A stretch of DNA of 20,924 nt from a virus, in the IMG/VR virus record IMGVR_UViG_3300045999_002963, positions 1 through 20,924 of that record; one strand, given 5' to 3'. The translations under genes and the position numbers were made by a program. Shown here piece by piece: positions 6,725 to 14,475 of this stretch. The notes beneath the pieces were generated by a model, which was not told where the DNA came from, ran no database searches, and worked only from the letters and a program-made list of their open reading frames with translations. Position 1 is the first letter of the stretch, and each line of letters starts with the position of its first letter.

Positions 6725-7952
6725 CATCAATGTTATTGACAACTGCATCTCTGGCTCTGTGGGGGAAACTCCCTTTATGGTAGAGTATGATGCAAATGTC
6801 TATCAGGAACTCAGCTACATTGCTGACCTAGCTAACAATGCTAACACAAAAGAAGAGTATCAGATTCACACTGATAAGTTCTTCTCAGTGATTAACAGAG
6901 TGAAGGATTATGCAAAAATTGCAGAAACCAAATGTCCTTACATTAAAGTAAACAATGTAACTGGGCAATTCTTTCTCACCTATGAGGGAGAGGTATCTAA
7001 AATTCCAATGCCTACAGAGCTTGTAGATCGTATCTACAACTCTATGGATAGCGGAGCAGATTTCATGCCCTTGGTGAAGCTGTGGATGCGTTGGTTGCGT
7101 AATCCAGTACTGAAAGCAAAGATGGAGAATGGGACAGGGAAAGAATTCTCTGATAGATTCTTCAACTTTGTAAACATGAAGTATGTGCACCCCGAGTTGT
7201 TGACTGACCTTATGGATAATCATGGTCTGAGTTTAGATGCAGCTAGAAAGCGAGCTACTATCTATCAGATCAAGATTACAAAAGAGGGTCTCTTAAATGG
7301 GTACAAGGTTTCTAGAGAGATCATGCATATGTTTGATCCTGAATCAGGAGAATCTATACCCCGCTATAAGAGAACCTTTGATGTAAATACAGGGCAAATT
7401 GCTTCTGAAGGTTTACCTGAGTTTGTAGAAGATAGAATCTTTGAGCCTGCTGTAATGGGTTCAAGTGGAGATCCTTTTACTTGCGAAGGAGTCAATGGAT
7501 TCTCTGACCCAGGTCATTTTATCAAAGTAGGTTGTTTACACTCCCTAAAGTCTTGGGATAAAGTAAACACAGATGATCACCGTTCTTGTGTCCCAGGTTT
7601 ACACATCGGGGGATTGTATTATATCTCTGGATATAGTGGGGAAATCCACAACATATTCGTAGATCCAATGCACGTTGGGGCTGTTCCTGACGACGAGACA
7701 GGAGCTATTCGTTGTTTGCAGTACTTTGTACATTCAAGTCTTGCCGGAGTCAATGGAAGCATCTATCACTCTTCTACCTATGCTGCTATGACAGACTTAG
7801 AGTGGGAAGAAATGAGGAAGGATGTAGTCATTGAGCTCAACAATCATTTAGGGAATGCTCTTACTTCTAGACTGTCTGATTTCAAAGACGAATTAGAAGA
7901 TGATGAGTATGGTGATTATGAAGATGGGAGTTATGATGATATGGATAACTAA
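6717..7952 (+). CDS. rIIB: rIIB-like protein
   Basis: This 411-aa protein overlaps rIIA by 8 nt (ATG 6717-6719, rIIA TGA 6722-6724). The C-terminal half has the hallmark rIIB region: a CVPGLHIGGLYYISGY segment followed by IHNIFVDPMHVGAVPDD and the RCLQYFVH strand, resembling the T4 rIIB HVG-type core. The first 180 residues look helical and include FMPLVKLWMRWLRNPVLKAKM. The last 20 or so residues are very acidic (DELEDDEYGDYEDGSYDD), a tail I do not associate with T4 rIIB, which is shorter (about 312 aa). It presumably works with rIIA in protecting the infection, by analogy with T4 exclusion of Rex. Assignment as rIIB is strong from motif plus operon context; the biochemical role is unknown. 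Confidence 0.82.
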   Translation: MIDINVIDNCISGSVGETPFMVEYDANVYQELSYIADLANNANTKEEYQIHTDKFFSVINRVKDYAKIAETKCPYIKVNNVTGQFFLTYEGEVSKIPMPTELVDRIYNSMDSGADFMPLVKLWMRWLRNPVLKAKMENGTGKEFSDRFFNFVNMKYVHPELLTDLMDNHGLSLDAARKRATIYQIKITKEGLLNGYKVSREIMHMFDPESGESIPRYKRTFDVNTGQIASEGLPEFVEDRIFEPAVMGSSGDPFTCEGVNGFSDPGHFIKVGCLHSLKSWDKVNTDDHRSCVPGLHIGGLYYISGYSGEIHNIFVDPMHVGAVPDDETGAIRCLQYFVHSSLAGVNGSIYHSSTYAAMTDLEWEEMRKDVVIELNNHLGNALTSRLSDFKDELEDDEYGDYEDGSYDDMDN

Positions 7953-7989
7953 ATCGCTGTGATACCCTAATAAAGTAAGTCACAGTGAT
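7953..7989 (+). promoter_or_regulatory. Inverted repeat enclosing the exonuclease start codon
   Basis: ATCGCTGTGA (7953-7962) pairs with TCACAGTGAT (7980-7989) over 10 bp with one G-T wobble, around a 17-nt loop. The GTG start (7985-7987) lies in the 3' arm, so the folded RNA would hide it. Either a translation-control hairpin or a protein-binding operator could explain it. Confidence 0.5.
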
Positions 7990-8782
7990 AGAGCAAGGAA
8001 AACTAGACAATGTTTGTCTTATAGATGGAGATTCCTTGTTGTACTATGAAATGGATAAAAGCTCTCTTGAGGAGGCCTGCGAAGGTCTCTCCAAGAGGCT
8101 TTCCCATATATTAGAGCAATGCGATACCAACAGGTATGTAGGGTTTCTAACAGAAGGGAGATGTTTCAGGTACAACGTGGATTATCAGTATAAAGCCAAA
8201 CGTAAAAGAAGGGGAGACCGTCCCATTATTTTCCCTTCTATGGTTGAATATCTAAAGCAGGAGTGGGGATTTACAGCCTTTGATGGGTTAGAAGCTGATG
8301 ATCTAGTCAGCTATTATTCTAACTCCTTGGTAGAGTATAAACTCGCAACCCCAGTTATATGTTCCCCTGATAAAGATGTTCTATATCAATGTGCAGGGAC
8401 GCACTACAATTATCGCACTACTCAGTTTATTGAAACTACTGAAGATCAAGCTACTAGTTTTCTTTGGAAACAAGTATTGATGGGAGATAGTACAGACAAC
8501 ATACCTGGACTTCCAGGAGTTGGGGAGAAGACTGCAGACAATTGGTTAAAAGGACGCACTAAAGACTTTGAAGTCTTTGCACTCAAACAATATGTAGACA
8601 AGTTTGGGTCAATAGAAGGAGTGCGTAAATTCTATCAATCATTTGCTCTAGTAAAACTCTTAAAGACCGATGCAGATATTGAATGGTTCTTTAAGATAAA
8701 CTTTCTCCCAAAGTCCCCAGAAATACGAGAACGTAAGTTTAGTTCTGAAGATGTATCTTCACAGACAAATCTTTGGGACTAA
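7985..8782 (+). CDS. 5'-3' exonuclease / flap endonuclease (T5 exonuclease, Pol I N-domain family)
   Basis: All metal-ligand motifs of the family are present in order: LIDGDSLLY with D14, YKAKRKRRGDRP (the arch or YKANR region), EADDLV (E103, D105, D106), SPDKDV (D129, D131) and MGDSTDNIPG (D168, D171). The helix-hairpin-helix-type LPGVGEKTA (176-184), which grips DNA, follows. The enzyme removes 5' flaps and RNA primers and can act in recombination as a 5' resection enzyme. The GTG start is favoured because an in-frame TAA sits nine bases upstream and D14 must be retained; no ATG lies between. The stop overlaps the next ATG as TAATG (8780-8784). The 265-aa length suits a stand-alone phage exonuclease. 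Confidence 0.88.
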   Translation: MIEQGKLDNVCLIDGDSLLYYEMDKSSLEEACEGLSKRLSHILEQCDTNRYVGFLTEGRCFRYNVDYQYKAKRKRRGDRPIIFPSMVEYLKQEWGFTAFDGLEADDLVSYYSNSLVEYKLATPVICSPDKDVLYQCAGTHYNYRTTQFIETTEDQATSFLWKQVLMGDSTDNIPGLPGVGEKTADNWLKGRTKDFEVFALKQYVDKFGSIEGVRKFYQSFALVKLLKTDADIEWFFKINFLPKSPEIRERKFSSEDVSSQTNLWD

Positions 8783-9552
8783 TGAAAGATTTATTTCACG
8801 TATCCATAGTTGTTGTGAACGCTAGAATGGCACGAGTCGTTGGAACTGTGTCTATGTTCATGCAAAATCGTAATGATACAGATATTGTATCATTAGAATA
8901 TAATGACTATAAAATTACAGTAGGGGATACAGTGAGAGCTGGAAAAATACCATACAAAGTAAACTATATCAAACCAGTAATAACTCAACAAGGATTAATA
9001 GGGTATGATATAATAGTTTGTAATGTAAACAATACTAGCATATTTGCCTTTCCGTTTATTGGGGGTAATCGTAGACTAATGCTTTGGGATAATCTGTTCA
9101 TGAATGCATTTATTGCAGTTCCTGATCATCCTAAGTGCATTGCATTATTGTATAGATTTTCTGGGAGTATCTTATTTACAAAGTTTGAATCTGCATTATG
9201 CTCATTCAGAGCCTTTGAACATAGATATGATCCAGATCCCTATCATGTATTGTTTGTCTTCAATGTCCCTCAAGAAGCAGAAGCATCCTATGAGCACTTT
9301 ATAAATGGGAGATATTCGCAGATTGATGATTTGTGGAAACTAAAGATTCTAGACTTTCATGGTTTTGACATGGATGGGCATACTGGGCAGATACTGTTCA
9401 GAGACTCTCGTCTTCGTGAAAAGATTGAAAACAAGCTAGATATTACTTTGGGAGAAGAAACAGAACTTCATAGCATTATCGACCGCTCTGTAGAGGAATT
9501 AGATTTTAGCTTTTATGCCCCAAGCGCAAAAGCTGCTATAGATAAGATGTAA
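8782..9552 (+). CDS. Conserved-looking protein of unknown function in the exonuclease-UDG cassette
   Basis: The start is set at ATG 8782, which overlaps the exonuclease stop (TAATG); a TTG nine bases earlier is less likely. The 256-aa product has a beta-rich, hydrophobic first third (VSIVVVNARMARVVGTVSMF). A central segment, ALLYRFSGSILFTKFESAL, is followed by PYHVLFVFNVPQEAEASYEHF and WKLKILDFHGFD. The C-terminal portion is helical and charged (SRLREKIENKLDI). No signal peptide, clear membrane helix, nucleotide-binding loop or nuclease motif is visible, and I cannot name a family. Its TAA overlaps the UDG ATG, so it is translationally locked between an exonuclease and a glycosylase. This makes a DNA replication or repair role plausible but unproven. 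Confidence 0.7.
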   Translation: MKDLFHVSIVVVNARMARVVGTVSMFMQNRNDTDIVSLEYNDYKITVGDTVRAGKIPYKVNYIKPVITQQGLIGYDIIVCNVNNTSIFAFPFIGGNRRLMLWDNLFMNAFIAVPDHPKCIALLYRFSGSILFTKFESALCSFRAFEHRYDPDPYHVLFVFNVPQEAEASYEHFINGRYSQIDDLWKLKILDFHGFDMDGHTGQILFRDSRLREKIENKLDITLGEETELHSIIDRSVEELDFSFYAPSAKAAIDKM

Positions 9553-10253
9553 TGACCGATAGACTTAGAAATCAACTAGGAGATTGGGGGGACGTATTGT
9601 CCCCCTTTATCTCTAACCCTTCTTTTGATCATATACGAACTCAATTACGAGTAGAGAAATCCAAAACTATCGTATACCCCTCTGATGATAAGATATTTAA
9701 AGCTTTTGAGCTCTGTCAATTTAAAGATCTCAAAGTTGTAATCCTTGGACAGGATCCATATCACAGAGGTGAAGCTATAGGAGTATGTTTTGGGATTGAT
9801 AAAGAGAAGTCAAAGATACCCCCAAGTCTTAGAGTCATTGTAAAAGAACTGCAATCTCAATACCCAGACATAGACATATCTAAGTTTGATTATTCTTTGT
9901 ATTCATGGGCTCAACAAGGAGTGCTTCTCTTAAATACATACTTAACAGTTTCTAAGAACTCTCCAGGTTCCCACCAAAATATGTGGGCATGGTGGACAGC
10001 AGATGTCCTCAAAGAAATCTGTTTAAGGAAATGTGATGATGTGATATTCATCCTTTGGGGGAAACACGCTCAGAGCTTTAGCTACCTTATTCCTACCTGT
10101 AATATCCTAAAGAGTGCTCACCCAGCTGCAGAAGCATATGGAGGAGGAGGATTCTTTGGGAATAATCACTTTCTAGAAGTAAATAAATTACTCTCTAGCA
10201 AATCTATCCCTGAAATAAATTGGGGATTACATAGTAACTTGTCCAATCTTTAA
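9552..10253 (+). CDS. ung: Uracil-DNA glycosylase, family 1
   Basis: All family 1 motifs are present: the water-activating GQDPYH (66-71, catalytic D68), IGVCFGI as the uracil-pocket segment, IPPSLRVIVKEL as the Pro-rich loop, LLLNTYLTV with the uracil-specific Asn, and SAHPAAEAY near 186-194. The last is the minor-groove His loop, HPA in place of the usual HPS. It is followed by GFFGNNHF, as in Escherichia coli Ung. The enzyme excises uracil from DNA. At 233 aa it is of normal length. Its ATG overlaps the preceding stop (TAATG), completing a coupled cassette with the exonuclease. A strong terminator-like hairpin lies inside the first 60 bases of the coding region. Confidence 0.93.
   Translation: MTDRLRNQLGDWGDVLSPFISNPSFDHIRTQLRVEKSKTIVYPSDDKIFKAFELCQFKDLKVVILGQDPYHRGEAIGVCFGIDKEKSKIPPSLRVIVKELQSQYPDIDISKFDYSLYSWAQQGVLLLNTYLTVSKNSPGSHQNMWAWWTADVLKEICLRKCDDVIFILWGKHAQSFSYLIPTCNILKSAHPAAEAYGGGGFFGNNHFLEVNKLLSSKSIPEINWGLHSNLSNL
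9579..9614 (+). promoter_or_regulatory. Terminator-like hairpin inside the 5' end of the UDG gene
   Basis: GGGGGAC (9587-9593) pairs perfectly with GTCCCCC (9599-9605) around GTATT, followed by TTTATCT. An outer helix, GGAGAT (9579-9584) with ATCTCT (9609-9614), adds six pairs including one wobble. The core arms and the following TTTA or TTTTA are the same as in the convergent terminator at 10617-10640. It may attenuate transcription or block ribosomes early in the gene. Confidence 0.5.
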
Positions 10254-10269
10254 TCAAACACAAATAACT
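10252..10269 (+). promoter_or_regulatory. Second copy of the A-rich leader
   Basis: This leader differs from the one at 402-419 at only two of 18 positions and has the same spacing to the ATG. There is no Shine-Dalgarno sequence. Conservation across 9.8 kb suggests a functional initiation element. Confidence 0.4.
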
Positions 10270-10611
10270 ATGAGCGACGGAATTTGGTTTCAGCAACATA
10301 CTGGTCCTGAGGAGTTTACATACTCCACTCGTAAAAACTACAATGACCCCACAGTGCAACAAGTAAGGCAGATTGCAGATGAAATAGTAGAGATGCTTAA
10401 TGACAAGAACTCTGCTTATGGAAACTCTGCTCTCAATCCTCTGAGATTATTCTCTACTTCTAGTGCTCTTGAGGGACTATGTGTACGTATTGACGACAAG
10501 ATCAGTAGAATAGCTAACTCTGGGATTACAGATAAGACTGAAGATTCTGTAAAAGATCTTATAGGGTATCTGTTATTATTGCAGGTTGCTTTAAGTAAGA
10601 GCCGTAGATAA
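10270..10611 (+). CDS. DUF6378-like small helical phage protein
   Basis: This 113-aa protein resembles the phage DUF6378 domain: a KNSAYGNSALNPLRLF motif (46-61), RIDDKISRI (about 73-81) and EDSVKDLIGYLLLL (about 91-104). The E-x2-K and D-spaced helices recall all-alpha nucleotide pyrophosphohydrolases such as MazG, which would suit a nucleotide-pool role next to UDG, but this is inference only. It is the last gene of the plus-strand block. Its TAA is followed five bases later by the stem of the bidirectional terminator. Its leader is nearly identical to that of the Sak4-like gene. Confidence 0.7.
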   Translation: MSDGIWFQQHTGPEEFTYSTRKNYNDPTVQQVRQIADEIVEMLNDKNSAYGNSALNPLRLFSTSSALEGLCVRIDDKISRIANSGITDKTEDSVKDLIGYLLLLQVALSKSRR

Positions 10612-10616
10612 AAAAG

Positions 10617-10640
10617 AAAGGGGGACTTCGGTCCCCCTTT
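10617..10640. terminator. Bidirectional terminator between converging transcription blocks
   Basis: A perfect 10-bp stem, AAAGGGGGAC (10617-10626) with GTCCCCCTTT (10631-10640), closes a TTCG tetraloop (C-UUCG-G in RNA). It has a T-rich tail on the plus strand (TTTTACTTTACTT), and AAAAAGAAA on the other side gives a U-tract on the minus strand. It lies exactly between the convergent genes ending at 10611 and 10645. Confidence 0.92.
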
Positions 10641-10644
10641 TACT

Positions 10645-13600
10645 TTACTTCTCGTAGAATTTAGCTAGATTCTCTGGATTGTTTGTTTTAGATACCCCTG
10701 AGAATCCGGGTAGTATATCAGTTAACTCTTTCACTACTTTCAAATCTCCTTTCTCATAAGGGCCTGACTTTCTTTGGTAATATATCTCTTTTTCATCTAT
10801 AGGCCACCCAAGATTATACATACCTAAGTTTTTAGCTGATACTGCAAGTTCCCAAGCATTTTTAACTGGGCGAATGGTAGCAGTAGGAGATTCAGCAAGT
10901 CTTATAAACTCTTCAATATTCCTAAAGGCTACAAGTTCACTACGCAGTCTCAAAGCTTGGTAGACAGTGAATGATGCCCAGTATGGGTTCTTCTCATCGT
11001 CATCATCGAACATACCTTTTATAGTGTTTGCAAGCATCAAGGCTATAGTAGAAACAGCCATTTCTACCCCTGCTCGAATCAGATTCTTTTTCTCTGATTC
11101 TGATAAATCCCCAAATGTCTTTTTAAGATCTCTAGTTTGAATGAGATTAGACATTGCATTTATCATGGTATTATAATACCCATTTGTAAGCTCCCCGCTC
11201 TCTACATCTATGTGAGCCCCATCCCCAAATCCAAATCTTCTTCTCAAACCGGGGACAAAATAACTTCTAAAAAGAAGTAACAACCTAGCTCCAGCACGTC
11301 TCTGTGCAGCTACTACGTCTACACTTCCACGTAACTGGTTGAGTGTCTTAGACATAGACGATACTCTTAAAGAGAACTTAGCTAAATTGAAATTAGCTAC
11401 CCGTGGGTCAATGATCCACCTGCCCTTAGAATCTTGTATAAATACATCGTACAAGTTGGCATCACTCCCATCTTCATTCTTTATCACATTCCCATCCTTG
11501 TCTTTCAGCTGCCCCTCCATTTCAAAGGCCATAGCTAGGACCTTTTGACCCATCAACTGTATATCTGCAGCCTTCTGAGCAAATGTTAAAGTTGATACAC
11601 TTGCTGCTTTTTTAGCTGCACTCCCTGTTAAGTTATTAAAAGCTTGAGATCCTTCTTGTAAAGCATTAGTTAATTCCATAAACGCTCCAATCTTATTCCC
11701 TTTAGTTAATTTTCCAGATGCAGTTTCAGCAAGATTACCTCCTAAAGTTCCCATGTGCATCTTAGCTTTCCCAAGATTCTTAGCTGTAAAGTATCCCCCA
11801 GCTATCCCCTCTTGTATTGACACAGTATTATCCATCAACCACTGGTTAGCTGCCTGCGGGATGTTCAATCCAAGTGCTGTAATAGCTGTTAAACTGCTTA
11901 TAGATGCAGATAGTTTTTCTGGGGACATCCCAAGAAATGTAGCAGAAGCATCAGATGCAGATTGTCTGTCATAGAACACACTCTCCAACCACTCATTTAC
12001 TTTTTTAAGATCGTTAGAGTCTCCTCCTTGTGGAGATCTAGCATATAGCTTATGCAATCCATACTTAGATAAAATGCTGTTAGTCTGCAGATCTCCATTG
12101 GGAAGTAAGTTAACCTCCATACGGTTTTCTAATGCAGACCTCATAACATTAACTACCCCATGTAATTCAGATTTACTTCTAAACCTGTTAGCCATATCAT
12201 CAAACTTAATGATACTAGATGTAATGTCTCTAGATATCAAAGCTTGATCTAGTGTCCCTACAAAGTGCATAGGGATTGCTCTGAGTCTCTCCTTGTTCTT
12301 TCCTATTAATTCCCCAAATTCTGTATCTGTTTCTTGATGCAAGAAGTTATTTTGAAAGAATCCTTTTACTGATTTGGATACCCCATCTTCAAGGAACTCA
12401 TCTTGAGCAGATTTACGAATAGATGGGGCTACATATGAGAAGTCATCCCAAGTATTCTTAAACTGTGGAGTACCCCCAATCTTCTTTAATTGAGCTGTTT
12501 TGTATTTATCAAGAAGTACATCATAGTACTCTCTAGCCTCTGCAGGCATCTGAGTATACTTAGGATTTAAATAGGTATCATTAGGAACTGCCAGATTCCC
12601 CTTAAAGACTCCCCCAGAGAAGACTCCCTCAATCTCATACTGCAGCCCATTGATTGCTGCCCATATCTGGGCTTTTTCAGTTTCAGGAACTGCCTGAGTA
12701 AGAACATCAAATTCTAAAGCTTCTTTCTTTCTAATTAAAGCATCAAGCTGACTTTGAGCACCTTCAACTGGGATGGTATTCTGTCCCCACCAAGAGTTAA
12801 CTTCTTCTAAATAGCTTTTCCCATCTGAAGTTTTAAAGTACGCATCTAGATCTTTCCCCTTTACTCCTTCAGGATAGTTGTTTCTAGCTCTAGCTTCTGC
12901 GTAGAATTTATCTTTAGCAGCATAGAACTTGCTTACATCGTACTGCTGTACAAATGATAGCACTTCTGTAGATGAATACTTTCCAGTCTCATCATCTCTC
13001 CTATATATGGTTATAGTCTCTAAGATATCTTCATAGAGCTTAGCAGGATTATCTTCCCCAACCCCTTTCCAATTCACAAACTTTCTGTATGGATCTGCAA
13101 GATCATACTTTGTATTTATAGTATCCTGATATGCCCCAAACAGTTTAGTCTTTACAGCATTAGCAAATAGCTGTATTGATGTGCTTCTGCTATAAACAAC
13201 GGGATCTAACCATAAAGAGAACCAGCTAGCATCTGTATGAGATGCTTTCATCTCTGCTAAGATAGCCTCTCTCCCAATCTTCTTCTCTTCTAACTGCTTG
13301 ATATTCAGAGCTAATACTGCATCTCTCCCAGCAGCTCTAGCCTTTAAGTATCTAACGTCAAACCTATTGATATCGACTACTACTCCAGCTGTTTTAATTC
13401 TCTCAATCTTAGCATCTAGTTGCTTATTGATATCCATAGGAGCATACTCAAGGAGATAGTCCACATGTATAGGGAGTACAGCGTCTAGGAATCTACTATC
13501 AATCTCTTTCATGCGTCTCTCAGACTCTCTGACGTAGTATAGAATATCTTCCCCAGCAGCAATCTCATCAGACATATTAGAGTTGAGAATAGACTCTACT

Positions 13601-14445
13601 TGGTACCCTAAAAGAGTGACAATAGACTTACTGCTACTCCCAGAATAAAAAGAGTCAATAGTTTGCTTGAGATCAGATATCTTTCTAAGAACTCTTTCTC
13701 TCTCAACATTACTTACTTTACCCTTAGCATTAAGAGCTTCGTACTTCTCCTCTAATACTTTTAACTGTGCCTGTCCTTTAACAGACATATCGTGCAGATA
13801 ATGCACAAAGTCATAGTAAGAATTTATAGATTCACTCTTCTTTTTAATTCTGCTAAGCATAGCACGTATCCTATTCTGCTGTGCTTTATTCTGATCTGAC
13901 GGGGGTTCTTCTTTAAGCTTACGAAGATTGTTCTCAAGATTCTCTATGATCAATCCTGTTAACTCCTCTCCTTGCTGTCTAGTTTTTTCTACTTCTTTGG
14001 CTAATTTCCCAGATCCCTCCATAGCAGCAAACTCCTCTGTAACATCTCCTAAGATATCAGACTCTTCTACTACTCTATTTGCAGTTGTAGAGAACTCATA
14101 TACATCAGGAGCAATCTTATTAATATTTTTTAAGACATTGTAATCAACTATCAATTTGATACTTGATCCCACTCTATCAGTTTTTAGAAGAAGATCATCC
14201 GCCCCAAATGCTTGTGCTGCTACAGCATTTATAGAGTCAATCTGCTTAAGCGCCTGTCGCTGAGAACGTCTAGGGTTTATGTACATATGAGATGCACCCT
14301 CTACTCGTATCCCCAACCCATCTTGTAAGATGATCTCCTCAATAGACTCTAGCATTCTAGATCCTATCGGAGTATCCTCAACATATTGAAATACGTTTGT
14401 AACAAATTCATCACCCACTCCATTGACAGTATATACACAAGCCAT
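10645..14445 (-). CDS. Giant probable virion/ejected protein downstream of the virion RNA polymerase
   Basis: This 1266-aa protein has no named enzymatic motif that I can see. An N-terminal region (1-110) is mixed alpha/beta, and about 140-275 is heptad-rich and highly charged, likely coiled coil (KEEPPSDQNKAQQNRIRAML, LEEKYEALNAKGKVSNVERE). A long helical middle follows. Ala/Gly/Ser-rich hydrophobic stretches occur near 845-865 (SLTAITALGLNIPQAANQWL) and at 1127-1146 (VEMAVSTIALMLANTIKGMF, then DDDDEKN), the latter a possible membrane-crossing helix. The LLLLFRSYFVPGLRRRFGFG segment followed by NGYYNTM resembles a conserved patch in giant crAss-like phage proteins encoded next to the polymerase. 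Some of these are polymerase-associated or capsid cargo proteins. It is co-oriented with the polymerase gene, 30 nt downstream, without an intervening terminator. Ejection with the genome is inferred. Confidence 0.65.
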   Translation of the reverse strand: MACVYTVNGVGDEFVTNVFQYVEDTPIGSRMLESIEEIILQDGLGIRVEGASHMYINPRRSQRQALKQIDSINAVAAQAFGADDLLLKTDRVGSSIKLIVDYNVLKNINKIAPDVYEFSTTANRVVEESDILGDVTEEFAAMEGSGKLAKEVEKTRQQGEELTGLIIENLENNLRKLKEEPPSDQNKAQQNRIRAMLSRIKKKSESINSYYDFVHYLHDMSVKGQAQLKVLEEKYEALNAKGKVSNVERERVLRKISDLKQTIDSFYSGSSSKSIVTLLGYQVESILNSNMSDEIAAGEDILYYVRESERRMKEIDSRFLDAVLPIHVDYLLEYAPMDINKQLDAKIERIKTAGVVVDINRFDVRYLKARAAGRDAVLALNIKQLEEKKIGREAILAEMKASHTDASWFSLWLDPVVYSRSTSIQLFANAVKTKLFGAYQDTINTKYDLADPYRKFVNWKGVGEDNPAKLYEDILETITIYRRDDETGKYSSTEVLSFVQQYDVSKFYAAKDKFYAEARARNNYPEGVKGKDLDAYFKTSDGKSYLEEVNSWWGQNTIPVEGAQSQLDALIRKKEALEFDVLTQAVPETEKAQIWAAINGLQYEIEGVFSGGVFKGNLAVPNDTYLNPKYTQMPAEAREYYDVLLDKYKTAQLKKIGGTPQFKNTWDDFSYVAPSIRKSAQDEFLEDGVSKSVKGFFQNNFLHQETDTEFGELIGKNKERLRAIPMHFVGTLDQALISRDITSSIIKFDDMANRFRSKSELHGVVNVMRSALENRMEVNLLPNGDLQTNSILSKYGLHKLYARSPQGGDSNDLKKVNEWLESVFYDRQSASDASATFLGMSPEKLSASISSLTAITALGLNIPQAANQWLMDNTVSIQEGIAGGYFTAKNLGKAKMHMGTLGGNLAETASGKLTKGNKIGAFMELTNALQEGSQAFNNLTGSAAKKAASVSTLTFAQKAADIQLMGQKVLAMAFEMEGQLKDKDGNVIKNEDGSDANLYDVFIQDSKGRWIIDPRVANFNLAKFSLRVSSMSKTLNQLRGSVDVVAAQRRAGARLLLLFRSYFVPGLRRRFGFGDGAHIDVESGELTNGYYNTMINAMSNLIQTRDLKKTFGDLSESEKKNLIRAGVEMAVSTIALMLANTIKGMFDDDDEKNPYWASFTVYQALRLRSELVAFRNIEEFIRLAESPTATIRPVKNAWELAVSAKNLGMYNLGWPIDEKEIYYQRKSGPYEKGDLKVVKELTDILPGFSGVSKTNNPENLAKFYEK
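12022..12037 (-). repeat. 16-nt exact repeat, copy 1 (within the 1266-aa gene)
   Basis: On the minus strand this reads ATCTCCACAAGGAGGA and encodes SPQGG. The identical 16-mer, in the same frame, occurs in the polymerase gene at 18682-18697. It contains AAGGAGG and a CTCC-ACAA-GGAG mini-hairpin. Confidence 0.6.
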
Positions 14446-14475
14446 GTTATTTACTTTTTATTGTAAAGATATTAA

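Noticed and set aside
8773-8781. TTG start at 8773 for the unknown 256-aa gene
   Set aside because: ATG at 8782 gives the TAATG overlap seen again at the next junction, which is a better-supported start.
14446-14475. Regulatory element in the gap between the two giant minus-strand genes
   Set aside because: It is a 30-nt AT-rich leader with at most a 5-bp inverted repeat (TTTAC/GTAAA); no terminator or convincing structure.
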